Assembly (NCBI GenBank): GCA_910575435.1 | Contig: CAJTGI010000018.1 | Span: 1 to 62,052 of the forward strand | Direction of reading: 5' to 3' | Source: Clostridiaceae bacterium | GTDB taxonomy: Bacteria > Bacillota > Clostridia > Lachnospirales > Lachnospiraceae | Length of the DNA stretch: 62,052 nucleotides | In this document: in pieces, positions 34,395-43,776 of the stretch | Layout: every line of letters starts with the position of its first letter | How positions within the stretch are numbered: the first letter of the stretch is position 1 | Program-made: the position numbers and the translations under genes | The notes under the pieces: model-generated | Told to the model about the DNA's origin: nothing | The model's input: only the letters and a program-made list of their open reading frames with translations | Databases searched by the model: none

Positions 34395-36992
34395 ATGAGC
34401 GAGGGTAATAAGTTTGATCCAATGTACAACATTCCCAGCATGGAGGAATTAGACCGCCAGTGGAGGGAGAGCCAGAAGGCAAATAACCCGAAAGCCGGCA
34501 TGGGAAATTCGGGCCGCAGCAAGAGAGCCAGTGGCGTGGAAGGGCAGAGAGGCGGCAGAAGCGGTGCGGCAGGACGGCGTGTTCCAATGGATCAGAGAGC
34601 TGGCGGAGATGTCAGGGGGGGAGACGTTGCCCGGAGCCAGAAAGCGGCCAGAAAGGATCTGGAGGCGGCTGGCGGGAAACAAAGGAAGAGCAGGAAAGAG
34701 AGGAAGGAGGAGAGGAAGCGGGGGCCAAAGAGGTTTAGAAAATTCCGGATGTTCCTTAAGATTTCTTTTCTGCTAATGCTGGTAGGCGTTTTGGGCGTTC
34801 TGATGTTCTTTTACTTCAAGTATGGGGATGATTTGCTGAAATGGAAGAATGAGGCGAAGCATCTGGTGGAGGAGTCTAACAAGAATACGTTCCGCGCTTC
34901 GGAGGCCAGCACGATTTATGCATCGAATAAGAAGCCGATCGCCAGGCTGAAGGGGGACCGGGATTCCGCTTATGTGGATTTTGAAGATATTCCCCAGTCG
35001 GCGATTGACTGCATGGTAGTGACGGAGGATCGGGAGTTCTATGAGCACAAGGGCGTGAACTTCCTATCTACGGCCAAGGCGGCGGCCTTGTATATCAGGA
35101 CCAAGCTTAGCGGCAGCGATGACATTACCCGCGGGGGAAGCACCATTACCCAGCAGCTGGCCAAGAATGTATTTCTGACCAATGCCCAGACGGAAGAGCG
35201 AAAGATGCGGGAAATATTTATTGCCATGGAATTGGAGCAGAAGTATGAGAAGGATGAGATCATGGAATTTTATCTGAATGCCATCTGCTTTGCTAACAAC
35301 CATTTTGGCATTCAGGCGGCAAGCAAGGCGTACTTTAGCAAGGACGTGAAGGATTTATCTTTGGCGGAGGTCGCCTTTCTCTGCGCCATCCCTAACCGAC
35401 CCACCACCTATGATCCGCTGCAGCACTTTGACAATACCAACCAGAGAAAGGTGCGGATTCTGGACCAGCTTTTGGAGGCGGGGAAAATATCTGCGGCAGA
35501 GTACAGCGATGCCAAGTATGAAAAAATCATACTAGATCCCGCGGAACCCCTCAAGACTCAGGATTATATGACCACGTATACCATTTCCTGTGCCACGAAA
35601 GCACTGATGAGGCATAGGGGATTCGAATTCCAGAACCAGTTCAAGTCCTCGAAAGAGGAGAAGGAGTATGACGAAGAGTACAAGAAGATGTATGATGAGT
35701 GCCACAACCTTTTGTATACCGGCGGATATCAGATTTATACTACGCTTAGCACCAGCAAGCAGAATAGGCTGCAGAAGGCGGTAAACACAGCTTTGGCGGG
35801 ATTTAAGAAGAAGACCAAGGAGGGGACGTATAAGCTGCAGGGCGCGGCTACTTGCGTGGACAATAAGACTGGATTCGTGGTGGCCATCGTGGGCGGGCGA
35901 AAGCAGAAGAATACCATCGGATATACGCTGAACCGGGGATTCCAGAGCTATCGCCAGCCGGGAAGCTCCTTTAAGCCTCTCGTGGTTTATACGCCTCAGC
36001 TGGAGAGGAATTATACTCCAAGCACCATCGTGGATGACACGCCCTTTAAGGATGGACCGAGAAATTCTGACGGGACCTATGCGGGAAAGATTCCTCTGCG
36101 CACGGCGGTGGAGAAATCAAAAAACGTGGTAGCCTGGAAATTGTTTGAAGAACTGACCCCCAAGGTGGGGCTGTCCTATGTGCTGAAAATGAATTTCTCC
36201 CAGATCGTGGACAGCGATTATTTTCCCGCCTCCTCTCTGGGAGGGCTGACCAATGGCGTCAGCACTGTGGAAATGGCGTCGGCCTATGCAACCATAGAAA
36301 ATGATGGCGTGTACAGGGAGCCCACCTGCGTAAGAAAGATCACGGACTCTGATGGAAACACTTTGATTAACAATAGCAGCGAGCAGGAACAGAAGCAGAT
36401 TTACGAGGAGACGGCGGCCCGCACTATGACGGATATCCTGACGGGCGTGCTGACCCGGGGCACGGCAAGGGGGCGGGGGCTTTCCAACAATATGGCCTGC
36501 GCAGGGAAGACAGGAACCACCACGGATAAGAAGGATGGCTGGTTCTGCGGGTATACGCCGTATTACACCACGTCAGTCTGGGTGGGATATGATGCTCCCC
36601 AGACCTTGGATGACTTGTACGGAAATACTTATCCTCTCACCATTTGGCGGGATTACATGGAGGGGATTCATGAAAATCTAGAACCGGCGGAATTTGCGGA
36701 TTACCGCAGCAGCAAGCCGAAGAATAGCAAGAAGAATAATGATTACGAAGATGAGGATGAGGAGGATGACAGCAAGGTTAAGACGGAAGAACCAACCGTG
36801 GAACCAGATGCGGAGGAGGAGCCTACCGAGAAGCCTACGAAGAAGCCGAAGGTAACGAAAAAGCCCGTGGCTACTAAGACGCCGAAACCCCAGGTGGAGA
36901 CAGAGCCGCCTGTAGACCCAGGGGATGTGGAGGAAGACCCGGGGGATATTCCCGAGGACAATGACAGCCCGGATGACATACCGGAAGAGTAG
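34395..36992 (+). CDS. Class A penicillin-binding protein (PBP1a-type glycosyltransferase/transpeptidase)
   Basis: Bifunctional peptidoglycan synthase, 865 residues. A basic cytosolic N-terminal segment of about 115 residues, one membrane helix near 118-140, then the GT51 domain with catalytic Glu211 in VVTEDREFYEHKG and GGSTITQQLAKN. The transpeptidase domain has Ser524 of SSFK, SKN, and KTG at 705-707. The last 120 residues are Pro/Glu/Lys/Thr low complexity, a wall-spanning tail. Divergent from spoIIR; a glycosyltransferase gene follows 21 bases after the stop. Confidence 0.96.
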   Translation: MSEGNKFDPMYNIPSMEELDRQWRESQKANNPKAGMGNSGRSKRASGVEGQRGGRSGAAGRRVPMDQRAGGDVRGGDVARSQKAARKDLEAAGGKQRKSRKERKEERKRGPKRFRKFRMFLKISFLLMLVGVLGVLMFFYFKYGDDLLKWKNEAKHLVEESNKNTFRASEASTIYASNKKPIARLKGDRDSAYVDFEDIPQSAIDCMVVTEDREFYEHKGVNFLSTAKAAALYIRTKLSGSDDITRGGSTITQQLAKNVFLTNAQTEERKMREIFIAMELEQKYEKDEIMEFYLNAICFANNHFGIQAASKAYFSKDVKDLSLAEVAFLCAIPNRPTTYDPLQHFDNTNQRKVRILDQLLEAGKISAAEYSDAKYEKIILDPAEPLKTQDYMTTYTISCATKALMRHRGFEFQNQFKSSKEEKEYDEEYKKMYDECHNLLYTGGYQIYTTLSTSKQNRLQKAVNTALAGFKKKTKEGTYKLQGAATCVDNKTGFVVAIVGGRKQKNTIGYTLNRGFQSYRQPGSSFKPLVVYTPQLERNYTPSTIVDDTPFKDGPRNSDGTYAGKIPLRTAVEKSKNVVAWKLFEELTPKVGLSYVLKMNFSQIVDSDYFPASSLGGLTNGVSTVEMASAYATIENDGVYREPTCVRKITDSDGNTLINNSSEQEQKQIYEETAARTMTDILTGVLTRGTARGRGLSNNMACAGKTGTTTDKKDGWFCGYTPYYTTSVWVGYDAPQTLDDLYGNTYPLTIWRDYMEGIHENLEPAEFADYRSSKPKNSKKNNDYEDEDEEDDSKVKTEEPTVEPDAEEEPTEKPTKKPKVTKKPVATKTPKPQVETEPPVDPGDVEEDPGDIPEDNDSPDDIPEE

Positions 36993-37013
36993 AAAGGGGA
37001 TGGGAGGAGGATC

Positions 37014-37973
37014 ATGGTCAGTTTCAGCTTGTGCATGATTGTGAAGGATGAGGAAAAGGTGCTTGCCAGATGTCTTGAAAGCCTGGCTCCCGCCATGGAT
37101 GAGATTATCATTGTGGATACGGGCTCTGCGGACAATACCAGAGAGATTGCGGGAAAATATACGGAAAAGGTCTTTGATTTCGCATGGACGGGGAGTTTCG
37201 CAGATGCCAGGAATTTCGCATCCTCAAAGGCTACCAAAGAATATATTTACACGGCGGATGCAGATGAATATTTGGATGAAGAGAATCAGCAGAAATTGCT
37301 GCAGCTGAAGTCAATCTTGCTGCCGGAAGTGGAGATGGTGCAGATGCTTTACCGCACGGTAGCCAACAATACGGTATACAATTTTGAAAAAGAATATCGC
37401 CCTAAGCTGTACCGAAGGCTGCGGCCCTTCGTGTGGATCGACCCGATTCACGAGACCCTTCGCACCAAGCCCGTGGTGTATGACAGCCAGATAGAGATTA
37501 TTCATGAGCCCCAGGGCAATCACGGGGCAAGGGATCTGGCGGCTCTCTGCCGGGTTGGAAACGGGGAAGAGTATCTGTCCAAGAAGCTCCATCACATGTA
37601 TGCCATGGAATTGTTTCGCTGTGGCGAGGAGGAAGACTTTGGCAGGGCCATTTCCATATTTGAAAAAACGCTGTCCCAGGATGGCAGAACCATGGAGGAA
37701 GTGAAGGAGGCAATCTGCGTTCTTGCCAGGGCCTATAGGCTGCGGGGAGAGGTGGCGGGCTTCTTTGGGTATGCATTGAAGGATTCTGCCACCGGCGCTA
37801 GCGCGGAGGTGTGCTGCGAGCTGGGCAGATATTATGAAGATGCTGGAAATAAGGAAGAGGCGGTAATCTGGTATCAGAATGCAGCCACGGAGACGGAGAG
37901 CATTCTGGATATCCGCACGTCTCAGGAAATACCAAGAGAGGGCTTGGAGCGGTGCGGAGTAACATTTGAGTGA
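37014..37973 (+). CDS. Family 2 glycosyltransferase with C-terminal TPR-like helices
   Basis: GT-A fold glycosyltransferase, 319 residues, cytosolic. N-terminal LCMIVKDEEKVLARCLESL and TADADEYLD (metal-binding DxD) are hallmarks of the GT2 group that includes SunS-like enzymes. The C-terminal third has helical repeat character (AIWYQNA-type TPR). GGGAGGAGG precedes ATG. It sits close behind the PBP gene. Acceptor unknown; wall polymer or protein glycosylation are both possible. Confidence 0.88.
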   Translation: MVSFSLCMIVKDEEKVLARCLESLAPAMDEIIIVDTGSADNTREIAGKYTEKVFDFAWTGSFADARNFASSKATKEYIYTADADEYLDEENQQKLLQLKSILLPEVEMVQMLYRTVANNTVYNFEKEYRPKLYRRLRPFVWIDPIHETLRTKPVVYDSQIEIIHEPQGNHGARDLAALCRVGNGEEYLSKKLHHMYAMELFRCGEEEDFGRAISIFEKTLSQDGRTMEEVKEAICVLARAYRLRGEVAGFFGYALKDSATGASAEVCCELGRYYEDAGNKEEAVIWYQNAATETESILDIRTSQEIPREGLERCGVTFE

Positions 37974-38084
37974 GAGGTGCATCTTGCCAAGAGCGTTGAT
38001 GTGGGAGGGGGATTGGGGGCGATAGTCTGCCATGGGCAGATGTCAGTTGAAGATATGGCAAGGCTTAAAAAGGAGAATGAGGCT

Positions 38085-39329
38085 ATGACGATGGAAGAAT
38101 TTGAAGGGTATGCTTATGTGGAGGGTGGCGTGTGCGCCGCCCGGGGATTCGTGGCAAATGGAATGAATTGCGGGATCAACCCGGACAAAGACAAAAATGA
38201 CTTGGGGATGGTATGTAGCGAGGCTCCATGCAATACGGCGGCTGTCTATACGCAGAACAAAGTGCAGGGTGCGCCCATCACCGTGACCAAGGAACATTTG
38301 GCGAAGTCTGGGGGAGTTTCCCGGGCGGTGATTGTCAATTCTAAAAATGCCAATACCTGCAATGTGGATGGCATCCAGGTGGCGGAGGCCGTGAGCGAAT
38401 TGACGGCGAAGGAATTGGGGATACCAGAGGAGCAAGTGATCGTGGCCTCCACCGGAGTGATTGGCGAGAGATTGGCGATTGAGCCCTTTCAGGCTGGGAT
38501 TCCTTCCCTGGCGAAAGGACTTTCAAGGGAGGGACATGCTGAGGCGGTAAAGGCCATCATGACCACGGACACCGTGGAGAAGGAGGTGGCGGTACAGTTT
38601 ACGCTGCAGGGGAAGACTTGCACGCTGGGGGGCATGGCCAAGGGAAGCGGCATGATTCATCCAAATATGGCCACCACATTGAATTTTATTACTTCTGATG
38701 TGGCGATTAGCAGTGAATTGCTGCAAAGGGCTTTGGATGACGTGGTGAAGGTTACATATAACTGCCTTACCGTGGATGGGGATACTTCCACCAACGATAT
38801 GGTCAGCGTTATGGCCAATGGCCTTGCAGGCAACGGGGAGATTGCAGAAGAGGGCATGGATTATCAGACGTTTCGGCAAGCACTCTACATTGTGATGATG
38901 AATATGACCAAAATGCTTGCCGCAGACGGGGAAGGGGCATCTAAGTTCTTGGAATGCACCTGTCTGGGGGCGAAGGACCTGGATACTGCCATAGCGGTGG
39001 CTAAGAGCGTGGTGGGGTCTGACCTATTCAAGTGCGCCATGTTCGGCGAGGATGCCAACTGTGGCAGGGTTATGTGCGCTATCGGCTATGCTCCCGCAGA
39101 CTTTGATATTATGAAGGTCAATGTGATGCTGGAATCAAAGGCGGGAAGCTTTACTGCCTGTGAAAACGGGATGGCAGTCCCCTTTTCAGAGGAAGAGGCG
39201 GCCAGGGTCCTGGCAGAAGATGAGATTTATATTCAGGTGGATTTACAGCAGGGAGACGTCTCTGCCAAGGCATGGGGCTGTGATTTGACTTATGATTATG
39301 TAAAGATAAATGGAGATTACCGCTCTTAA
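38085..39329 (+). CDS. argJ: Bifunctional ornithine acetyltransferase/N-acetylglutamate synthase
   Basis: Arginine pathway enzyme that moves the acetyl group from N-acetylornithine to glutamate. 414 residues from ATG 38085, which follows AAAAAGGAG; the frame extends 108 bases upstream but that part does not match ArgJ. The protein cleaves itself at the conserved HPNMATTL, with Thr197 as the new N-terminal nucleophile; KGSGMI precedes it. No other arginine genes are next to it, so it stands alone behind the glycosyltransferase gene. Confidence 0.95.
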   Translation: MTMEEFEGYAYVEGGVCAARGFVANGMNCGINPDKDKNDLGMVCSEAPCNTAAVYTQNKVQGAPITVTKEHLAKSGGVSRAVIVNSKNANTCNVDGIQVAEAVSELTAKELGIPEEQVIVASTGVIGERLAIEPFQAGIPSLAKGLSREGHAEAVKAIMTTDTVEKEVAVQFTLQGKTCTLGGMAKGSGMIHPNMATTLNFITSDVAISSELLQRALDDVVKVTYNCLTVDGDTSTNDMVSVMANGLAGNGEIAEEGMDYQTFRQALYIVMMNMTKMLAADGEGASKFLECTCLGAKDLDTAIAVAKSVVGSDLFKCAMFGEDANCGRVMCAIGYAPADFDIMKVNVMLESKAGSFTACENGMAVPFSEEEAARVLAEDEIYIQVDLQQGDVSAKAWGCDLTYDYVKINGDYRS

Positions 39330-39391
39330 GCCCCATCTGTAAGACTTGCGAGGAGTTTTAATCTTCGCGGGAATCATTAGAAAAATGACGC

Positions 39392-39430
39392 AAAAAAAAC
39401 ACAGGAATTTTCTAATCCCTGTGTTTTTTT
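39392..39430. terminator. Bidirectional terminator after argJ
   Basis: A14-type arm with AAAAAAAACACAGG (39392-39405) pairs with CCTGTGTTTTTTT (39418-39430); A- and T-runs on both sides let it work for argJ and for the opposing L,D-transpeptidase gene. Confidence 0.9.
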
Positions 39431-39506
39431 AATCCTACCAAGTCGAAGAACATCCAAGTATTTTCCATCCCAGAGAAAAATGCTTCATTGGGATGGAAAT
39501 CTTCTA

Positions 39507-41348
39507 TTAGTAAATGAATACTGCTTCCCGGTATTTCGTTAGCTTATAGATCTGCAGGGAATCTGCCAAAGACAGATTCAGGCATCCATGGGAGCCGCGA
39601 ATTTTATAAAAATCCTTTGTCCAGCGGGACCAGGGCTGCCAGGTGGCAGAGTGGAAGCCAGTGCCTGACCAAGTGATGCGCACCCAATTTTTTACTGGAG
39701 TTTCATAATCTTCCCCTTTAAGCACTTTGGCGGGCCTATGCTCCTTGATAAAATATGCCCCCTTCTTGGTAGCGCGTTCTGGCGTTGGTCTGCCGGAAAT
39801 GGTTCTGCATGAAAATTTTACCTTGCCATTTCGGATGACATATATTTTCTGCTTGGAGAGAGATACTTCTATATAATTCTTAGGATCCCAGTCAATTCCG
39901 GAACCATCAAAATCTTTTCTATAAGCAGTGTTTGCGTACTGTACTTTTCTCTTGGAAGTGAGCGCCGCCTTATTCTCCTCTGAGGGATCATCAATGTAGG
40001 CATCGATTTTATCTTGGTCAATGCCAGCCTGCAAGGCTTTTTTTACTTGCTTTAATGTCTTTTCATAGTCCAGTTGCCAGCCATAGTCGCCGCCCTTGAC
40101 GGTGACAGTCTTGCCATTGTGCATCTTCACTTTCCGATCCTTGCCCACGGTTTTATATTTCTGGCAGAATTCTTCCACCCAGTCGGAAACCGCATCCCAG
40201 TCATATTTTATTTTCCCGTCCCTGTAGCTAATCCAGGAAGATATCTCCGTGGGAGTGATTTGCTCGGTCACGCCTTTGCCCATATTCCATGAAATGAAGC
40301 GGAGAGCCTTGCTGTTGCTGGCTTTCAGCCGGTCTTGGAGTTCCGGGCTGTCCGAGGTGACCCTTGGAGCTTTATACACATCCTCCAGCACATGCTCGGA
40401 GGGATTTTCCGCCGTGTCATTAATATCCAGAGTGGTTTCCGCCTTGCTTAATGCATCTTTGATGCCTTCCGTCAGCCTCGATTTAATAATGGTATTTCCC
40501 ATCTGTTCTTTTACGCATACAAATTGCAGTTTGTCAGAGGAATATTTAACCGAAGCGGATTTTGGCCTGTTGATTTTATAATCATCGCTGCCTTTGACCA
40601 GATCGGATTTTTTAATCAGTTTGGCCAGTTTTTCCTCGTCATACTCCACATCGTAATTTACGGCAAGTTCATCCTTTTTGCTAAAGATATGGGATTTTTT
40701 ATGAACTTCGTCAAAAAGCTCATCAAATTTCTTGTTAATCTTAAACTTATAATCAATATCGTCGCCGCTGATTGTAAGTTTTCCCCCGTCTCTGCCGATT
40801 ACTGTCAAGCCATAGCCTTCCAGTTTGCTCAAAACAATTTTTTTTGAATCCTCCAAGGTCTGCCCGGATACATCCACATCGTTAATATATGTATTTTTAT
40901 ACCAGCGGCCGCTGTAATAAATATGATGGCAAAGTGCTACCGCGCATAAAATGAAGATACCAATAGCAATAGTGATTCTTACTGCTCTCAGAAAGGGGTT
41001 CCGGGACTTCTTAGGAACTTTCTCCCCGCCTCTTTTCTTTTTTTCCGTATCTTTTTGATTGCCTATTTCTTTCTCTAGTTTTTGCATGTCTGGATTCATG
41101 TCCACTCCGTCAATTTTGCTAAAATCAGGAGAAGCATCAGCCGTGCCCAAATCGGCAGAATCATCATGGACTTCATCAATTTTGCCTGAAGCTTCGGTGT
41201 CGCCATAATCTGTCAAATCGGCGTCAACCGGGTCAAAAACTATGTCATCCGCCTTTGCGCTCCCGGGCTTGTCAAATACTTCTGCGCTGGATTCCTCCAT
41301 ATATAAATCTTGCTTGGTGTTATTTTCTTGCTGTTGTTTCTTGTTCAT
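39507..41348 (-). CDS. L,D-transpeptidase (YkuD) with putative PG-binding domain
   Basis: Makes 3-3 peptidoglycan cross-links or attaches wall proteins; 613 residues. Acidic cytosolic N terminus (1-120), one membrane helix (about 127-148), an extracellular region of about 300 residues of the PG_binding_4 type, and a C-terminal YkuD domain. The catalytic motif is IRGSHGCLNLS with Cys589, preceded by TGFHSATW. Beta-lactam-insensitive cross-linking is a family trait, not proven here. Convergent with argJ. Confidence 0.94.
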   Translation of the reverse strand: MNKKQQQENNTKQDLYMEESSAEVFDKPGSAKADDIVFDPVDADLTDYGDTEASGKIDEVHDDSADLGTADASPDFSKIDGVDMNPDMQKLEKEIGNQKDTEKKKRGGEKVPKKSRNPFLRAVRITIAIGIFILCAVALCHHIYYSGRWYKNTYINDVDVSGQTLEDSKKIVLSKLEGYGLTVIGRDGGKLTISGDDIDYKFKINKKFDELFDEVHKKSHIFSKKDELAVNYDVEYDEEKLAKLIKKSDLVKGSDDYKINRPKSASVKYSSDKLQFVCVKEQMGNTIIKSRLTEGIKDALSKAETTLDINDTAENPSEHVLEDVYKAPRVTSDSPELQDRLKASNSKALRFISWNMGKGVTEQITPTEISSWISYRDGKIKYDWDAVSDWVEEFCQKYKTVGKDRKVKMHNGKTVTVKGGDYGWQLDYEKTLKQVKKALQAGIDQDKIDAYIDDPSEENKAALTSKRKVQYANTAYRKDFDGSGIDWDPKNYIEVSLSKQKIYVIRNGKVKFSCRTISGRPTPERATKKGAYFIKEHRPAKVLKGEDYETPVKNWVRITWSGTGFHSATWQPWSRWTKDFYKIRGSHGCLNLSLADSLQIYKLTKYREAVFIY

Positions 41349-41739
41349 GTCTGCCCCTGCCTTCTAAAATCTTTACGGTTATATTGCTGTAAAAGTAAAA
41401 CTAATTAATCTCTTTGTCCATCTGCTCAGGTTATCATACTCCATTTTGATGTAAAAGTCATCAGTTTCTTATAAATATGCAAAAATTCTCATATTTAGTA
41501 TAAAAACCCAACAATACCCTGAGATTATTAGCCATTATACACAAAGCAGCTTCCCTCCGCCTTCAAGCAGCGTCGCTTGAAAAGACTCCTCTATTTTATA
41601 CAAAACTCTTATATTATAGAACAAAAATTTGAAGAAAATGTATCAAAAAGATTAAATATTAAATTATTTTTTAAAATATTATATTACAAAAATATTACAT
41701 GGCAAATTTGCATGCATCGCATGGGTTCTAAAAGATTTC
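41349..41739. other. AT-rich intergenic stretch without genes
   Basis: About 390 bases, strongly AT-rich, with only random short frames. A hairpin CTTCAAGC/GCTTGAAaAG lies near 41562-41585. It probably contains the promoter of the L,D-transpeptidase gene on its left side; nothing else is recognisable. Confidence 0.5.
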
Positions 41740-41768
41740 TTGCCAGAGTGCCAGACTTCCTGTATACT
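41740..41768 (+). promoter_or_regulatory. Promoter of the DUF3783 gene
   Basis: TTGCCA (41740-41745), 17-base spacer, TATACT (41763-41768), 29 bases before the gene. Confidence 0.65.
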
Positions 41769-41797
41769 GTTGCCAAATTGCTTATGGAGGTCGCTTG

Positions 41798-42157
41798 ATG
41801 GAAAAGATTTTGATATTTCAGTCTCCCCATGTATCGGAAATAAAAAGGGCGGCATCTGCCCTTCGGCTGAAAGCGGAGGCTGTTGCTCCCATTTATTTCA
41901 AAGAGACGCTGGGAGAGATTTGCAGAGGGCGTGCCCTGTGCGGGGAAGAATACGCAGGGGAACTTCCGGACAAATCTCTGCTTTTATTCTGTGACGTGCA
42001 GGAAAAGAAAATGGATAAGATTCTAGCCATATTGAGGAAGAGGGGGATTCCTATTGATTATAAAGCGATTCTGACTCCTACCAATAGTAGGTGGAATGTT
42101 CTCAGACTCTATTTTGAGATGGAGCGCGAGGAGAGGGCGTGGAGCTCGCTGCAATAA
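41798..42157 (+). CDS. DUF3783 protein
   Basis: 119-residue cytosolic protein of the Clostridial DUF3783 family, seen in SLLLFCDVQEKKMDKIL, IPIDYKAILTPTN and RWNVLRLYFEMERE. Function unknown; the fold may be a small alpha/beta domain. GGAGG lies before ATG 41798; TTG 41795 is the alternative start. Confidence 0.85.
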   Translation: MEKILIFQSPHVSEIKRAASALRLKAEAVAPIYFKETLGEICRGRALCGEEYAGELPDKSLLLFCDVQEKKMDKILAILRKRGIPIDYKAILTPTNSRWNVLRLYFEMEREERAWSSLQ

Positions 42158-42160
42158 AAA

Positions 42161-42183
42161 GGCAAGGCAGTGTCTGCCTTGCC
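42161..42183 (-). terminator. Terminator of the DUF1292 gene
   Basis: Perfect 10-bp stem GGCAAGGCAG/CTGCCTTGCC with a three-base loop, followed on the minus strand by TTTTTATTGC. It also lies after the convergent DUF3783 gene but has no T-run on that side. Confidence 0.8.
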
Positions 42184-42193
42184 CGGCGGGATT

Positions 42194-42601
42194 TCAGTCT
42201 TTTTTGATAGAGATGCCCGGGAGAATCTGTATGTTGTCCAGGTAGTCTTCGGATTCCTCCTCCTCCTCTTCTTCCTCCTCGTCCTCTTCGTTGGCTAGAT
42301 CGGCAAAGAACTGGTCGAAAGCTTCGCTGACTAGGTCAAAGAGTTCTTCGTCTTCTATTGGAATAAACACAGGCTCGCCTTTTGCATTCTCGGAGTATTC
42401 CAGGATTAGGGCTTCGGTCTCTGTCAAATCACTTGGCGTGGTGGTGGGGAGCAGTGCGACGAATTCCTTCCCCAGTTCCTCGATTTCTACCGAGGCTATG
42501 ATCTCGGCCTCGATTTCGTTGTTGTCCTCGTCTGTGACGGTGATGGTGGCGGTGTATTCGCTGTCATCGTCAAAAAATAATTTTCTATTTTCTTCATTCA
42601 T
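42194..42601 (-). CDS. DUF1292 protein
   Basis: Acidic cytosolic protein of 135 residues from the DUF1292 family common in Firmicutes (YrzB-like), with EYTATITVTDEDNNEIE and KGEPVFIPIEDEELFDLVSEAF. A run of Glu lies near the C terminus. Function unknown. Divergent from the flagellin-like gene. Confidence 0.9.
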   Translation of the reverse strand: MNEENRKLFFDDDSEYTATITVTDEDNNEIEAEIIASVEIEELGKEFVALLPTTTPSDLTETEALILEYSENAKGEPVFIPIEDEELFDLVSEAFDQFFADLANEEDEEEEEEEEESEDYLDNIQILPGISIKKD

Positions 42602-42759
42602 AAATCACTTTCATCCTTTCTTTCGATTCATATTTTGGCGTATCATTCTCACCCGACTTTACTAGATAAATAGTAACATTGCCGCCTGGGATTGTCAAAT
42701 GAAACAATCGAATTTTATTAGTGAAAATCCGAAAAGTGTATTTCATTTTGCAGAAATTA

Positions 42760-42768
42760 TGCTATAAT
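42760..42768 (+). promoter_or_regulatory. Extended -10 promoter of the flagellin-like gene
   Basis: TGCTATAAT at 42760-42768 without a good -35. A sigma-28 (FliA) type site was looked for and not seen, which suggests housekeeping control. Confidence 0.5.
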
Positions 42769-42831
42769 GAATAGGAGAACGCAAGTGCAACCTTTAGGGT
42801 GATGGTAAATAAATCGGGAGGAGTGATGGAT

Positions 42832-43587
42832 ATGAGCATTTCAGGTGTTGGATCAAATTATTACAGCCAGATTGCGAGCGGGAGCAAGCTCCAGTCTGCT
42901 GCTGACGGGGCTGCCCAGATGAGCATCGTCCAGGGTGAGATTGGACAGATTAACGGCTATGACATGGGTACCCGAAATGCGGAGGATGGGAAAGGTGTGC
43001 TGAATGTAGCCGATGGCGCATACAATAGCATTACTGAGAGTTTGCAGCGCATAAGGGAACTGGCAGTGCAGGCATCGAATACGGCTATTTTGTCAGACGG
43101 GGACAGGCGGGCCATTCAGGACGAGGTGGATCAGCTCAAGCAGGGCATTTCTGATATTGCCAACAATACGGAGTTCAATACCAAGAAGCTTCTGGACGGC
43201 TCGAATTCGGATATGTATATCCAGAGCGGGGCCAACGCTGGACAGGGCCAGACGATTGACACTGGGAATGCTACGCTTCAGGCCCTGGGGATTGCTGACT
43301 TTGACGTGACAAAGGACTTTGACATCCAGACCATCGATGATGCGCTGTCCAAAGTGTCCTCTAACCGTAGCAGCATTGGCGCCCAGAGCAATTCTCTGGA
43401 CCATACCATCGGCTACAATACCCAGACATCCTATAACCTCACGAAGACAGTGAGCAATATGGCGGATACGGATTTTGCCAAGGTGGCTTCCGATATGAAT
43501 AAGAAGCAGCTTTTGGACACGGTGAATTTCCTGATGCAGAGAAAGAAGCAGGAGGATGAGCGTCAGCGGATGAACCTGCTCTTTTAA
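42832..43587 (+). CDS. Short flagellin-like protein, orphan
   Basis: 251 residues from ATG 42832, nine bases after GGGAGGAG (ATG 42826 is too close to that site). The N-terminal half follows flagellin D0/D1: SGSKLQSAADGAAQMSI, then RIRELAVQASN and DEVDQLKQGISDIANNTEFN. The C-terminal part is again flagellin-like (RSSIGAQSNSLDHTI and DTDFAKVASDMNKKQLL) but ends in an unusual charged QRKKQEDERQRMNLLF rather than the canonical polymerisation tail. The variable D2/D3 part is missing. No flagellar assembly genes surround it and the promoter is not FliA-type, so it may not form a normal filament. Confidence 0.85.
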   Translation: MSISGVGSNYYSQIASGSKLQSAADGAAQMSIVQGEIGQINGYDMGTRNAEDGKGVLNVADGAYNSITESLQRIRELAVQASNTAILSDGDRRAIQDEVDQLKQGISDIANNTEFNTKKLLDGSNSDMYIQSGANAGQGQTIDTGNATLQALGIADFDVTKDFDIQTIDDALSKVSSNRSSIGAQSNSLDHTIGYNTQTSYNLTKTVSNMADTDFAKVASDMNKKQLLDTVNFLMQRKKQEDERQRMNLLF

Positions 43588-43687
43588 GGGCGCTGTCGAT
43601 AGTCGCAGGGGATGTCCCATGTAGTGCGGATGGCTTTGGATGGTAATGTTTTGAAGTATTGGCAGATGGCTGAAATATGAGATGGTT

Positions 43688-43709
43688 TCTGGCAGCGAAA
43701 GCTGCCAGA
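43688..43709 (+). terminator. Terminator after the flagellin-like gene
   Basis: TCTGGCAGC (43688-43696), GAAA tetraloop, GCTGCCAGA (43701-43709), followed by a moderately T-rich stretch. Confidence 0.75.
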
Positions 43710-43776
43710 TTGCATTATTTGCAGCATGAACGGCGAAAATGGCTTTTTGCCGGAGGACAGAAAGGCGGGGATTTCT

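Noticed and set aside
37014-37973. SunS-type bacteriocin glycosyltransferase
   Set aside because: The N-terminal motif fits, but no glycopeptide precursor, leader peptidase or exporter is adjacent; kept as a general GT2.
41577-41994. Short plus-strand frames in and after the AT-rich gap
   Set aside because: AT-rich chance frame without start signals, and an out-of-frame shadow of the DUF3783 gene.
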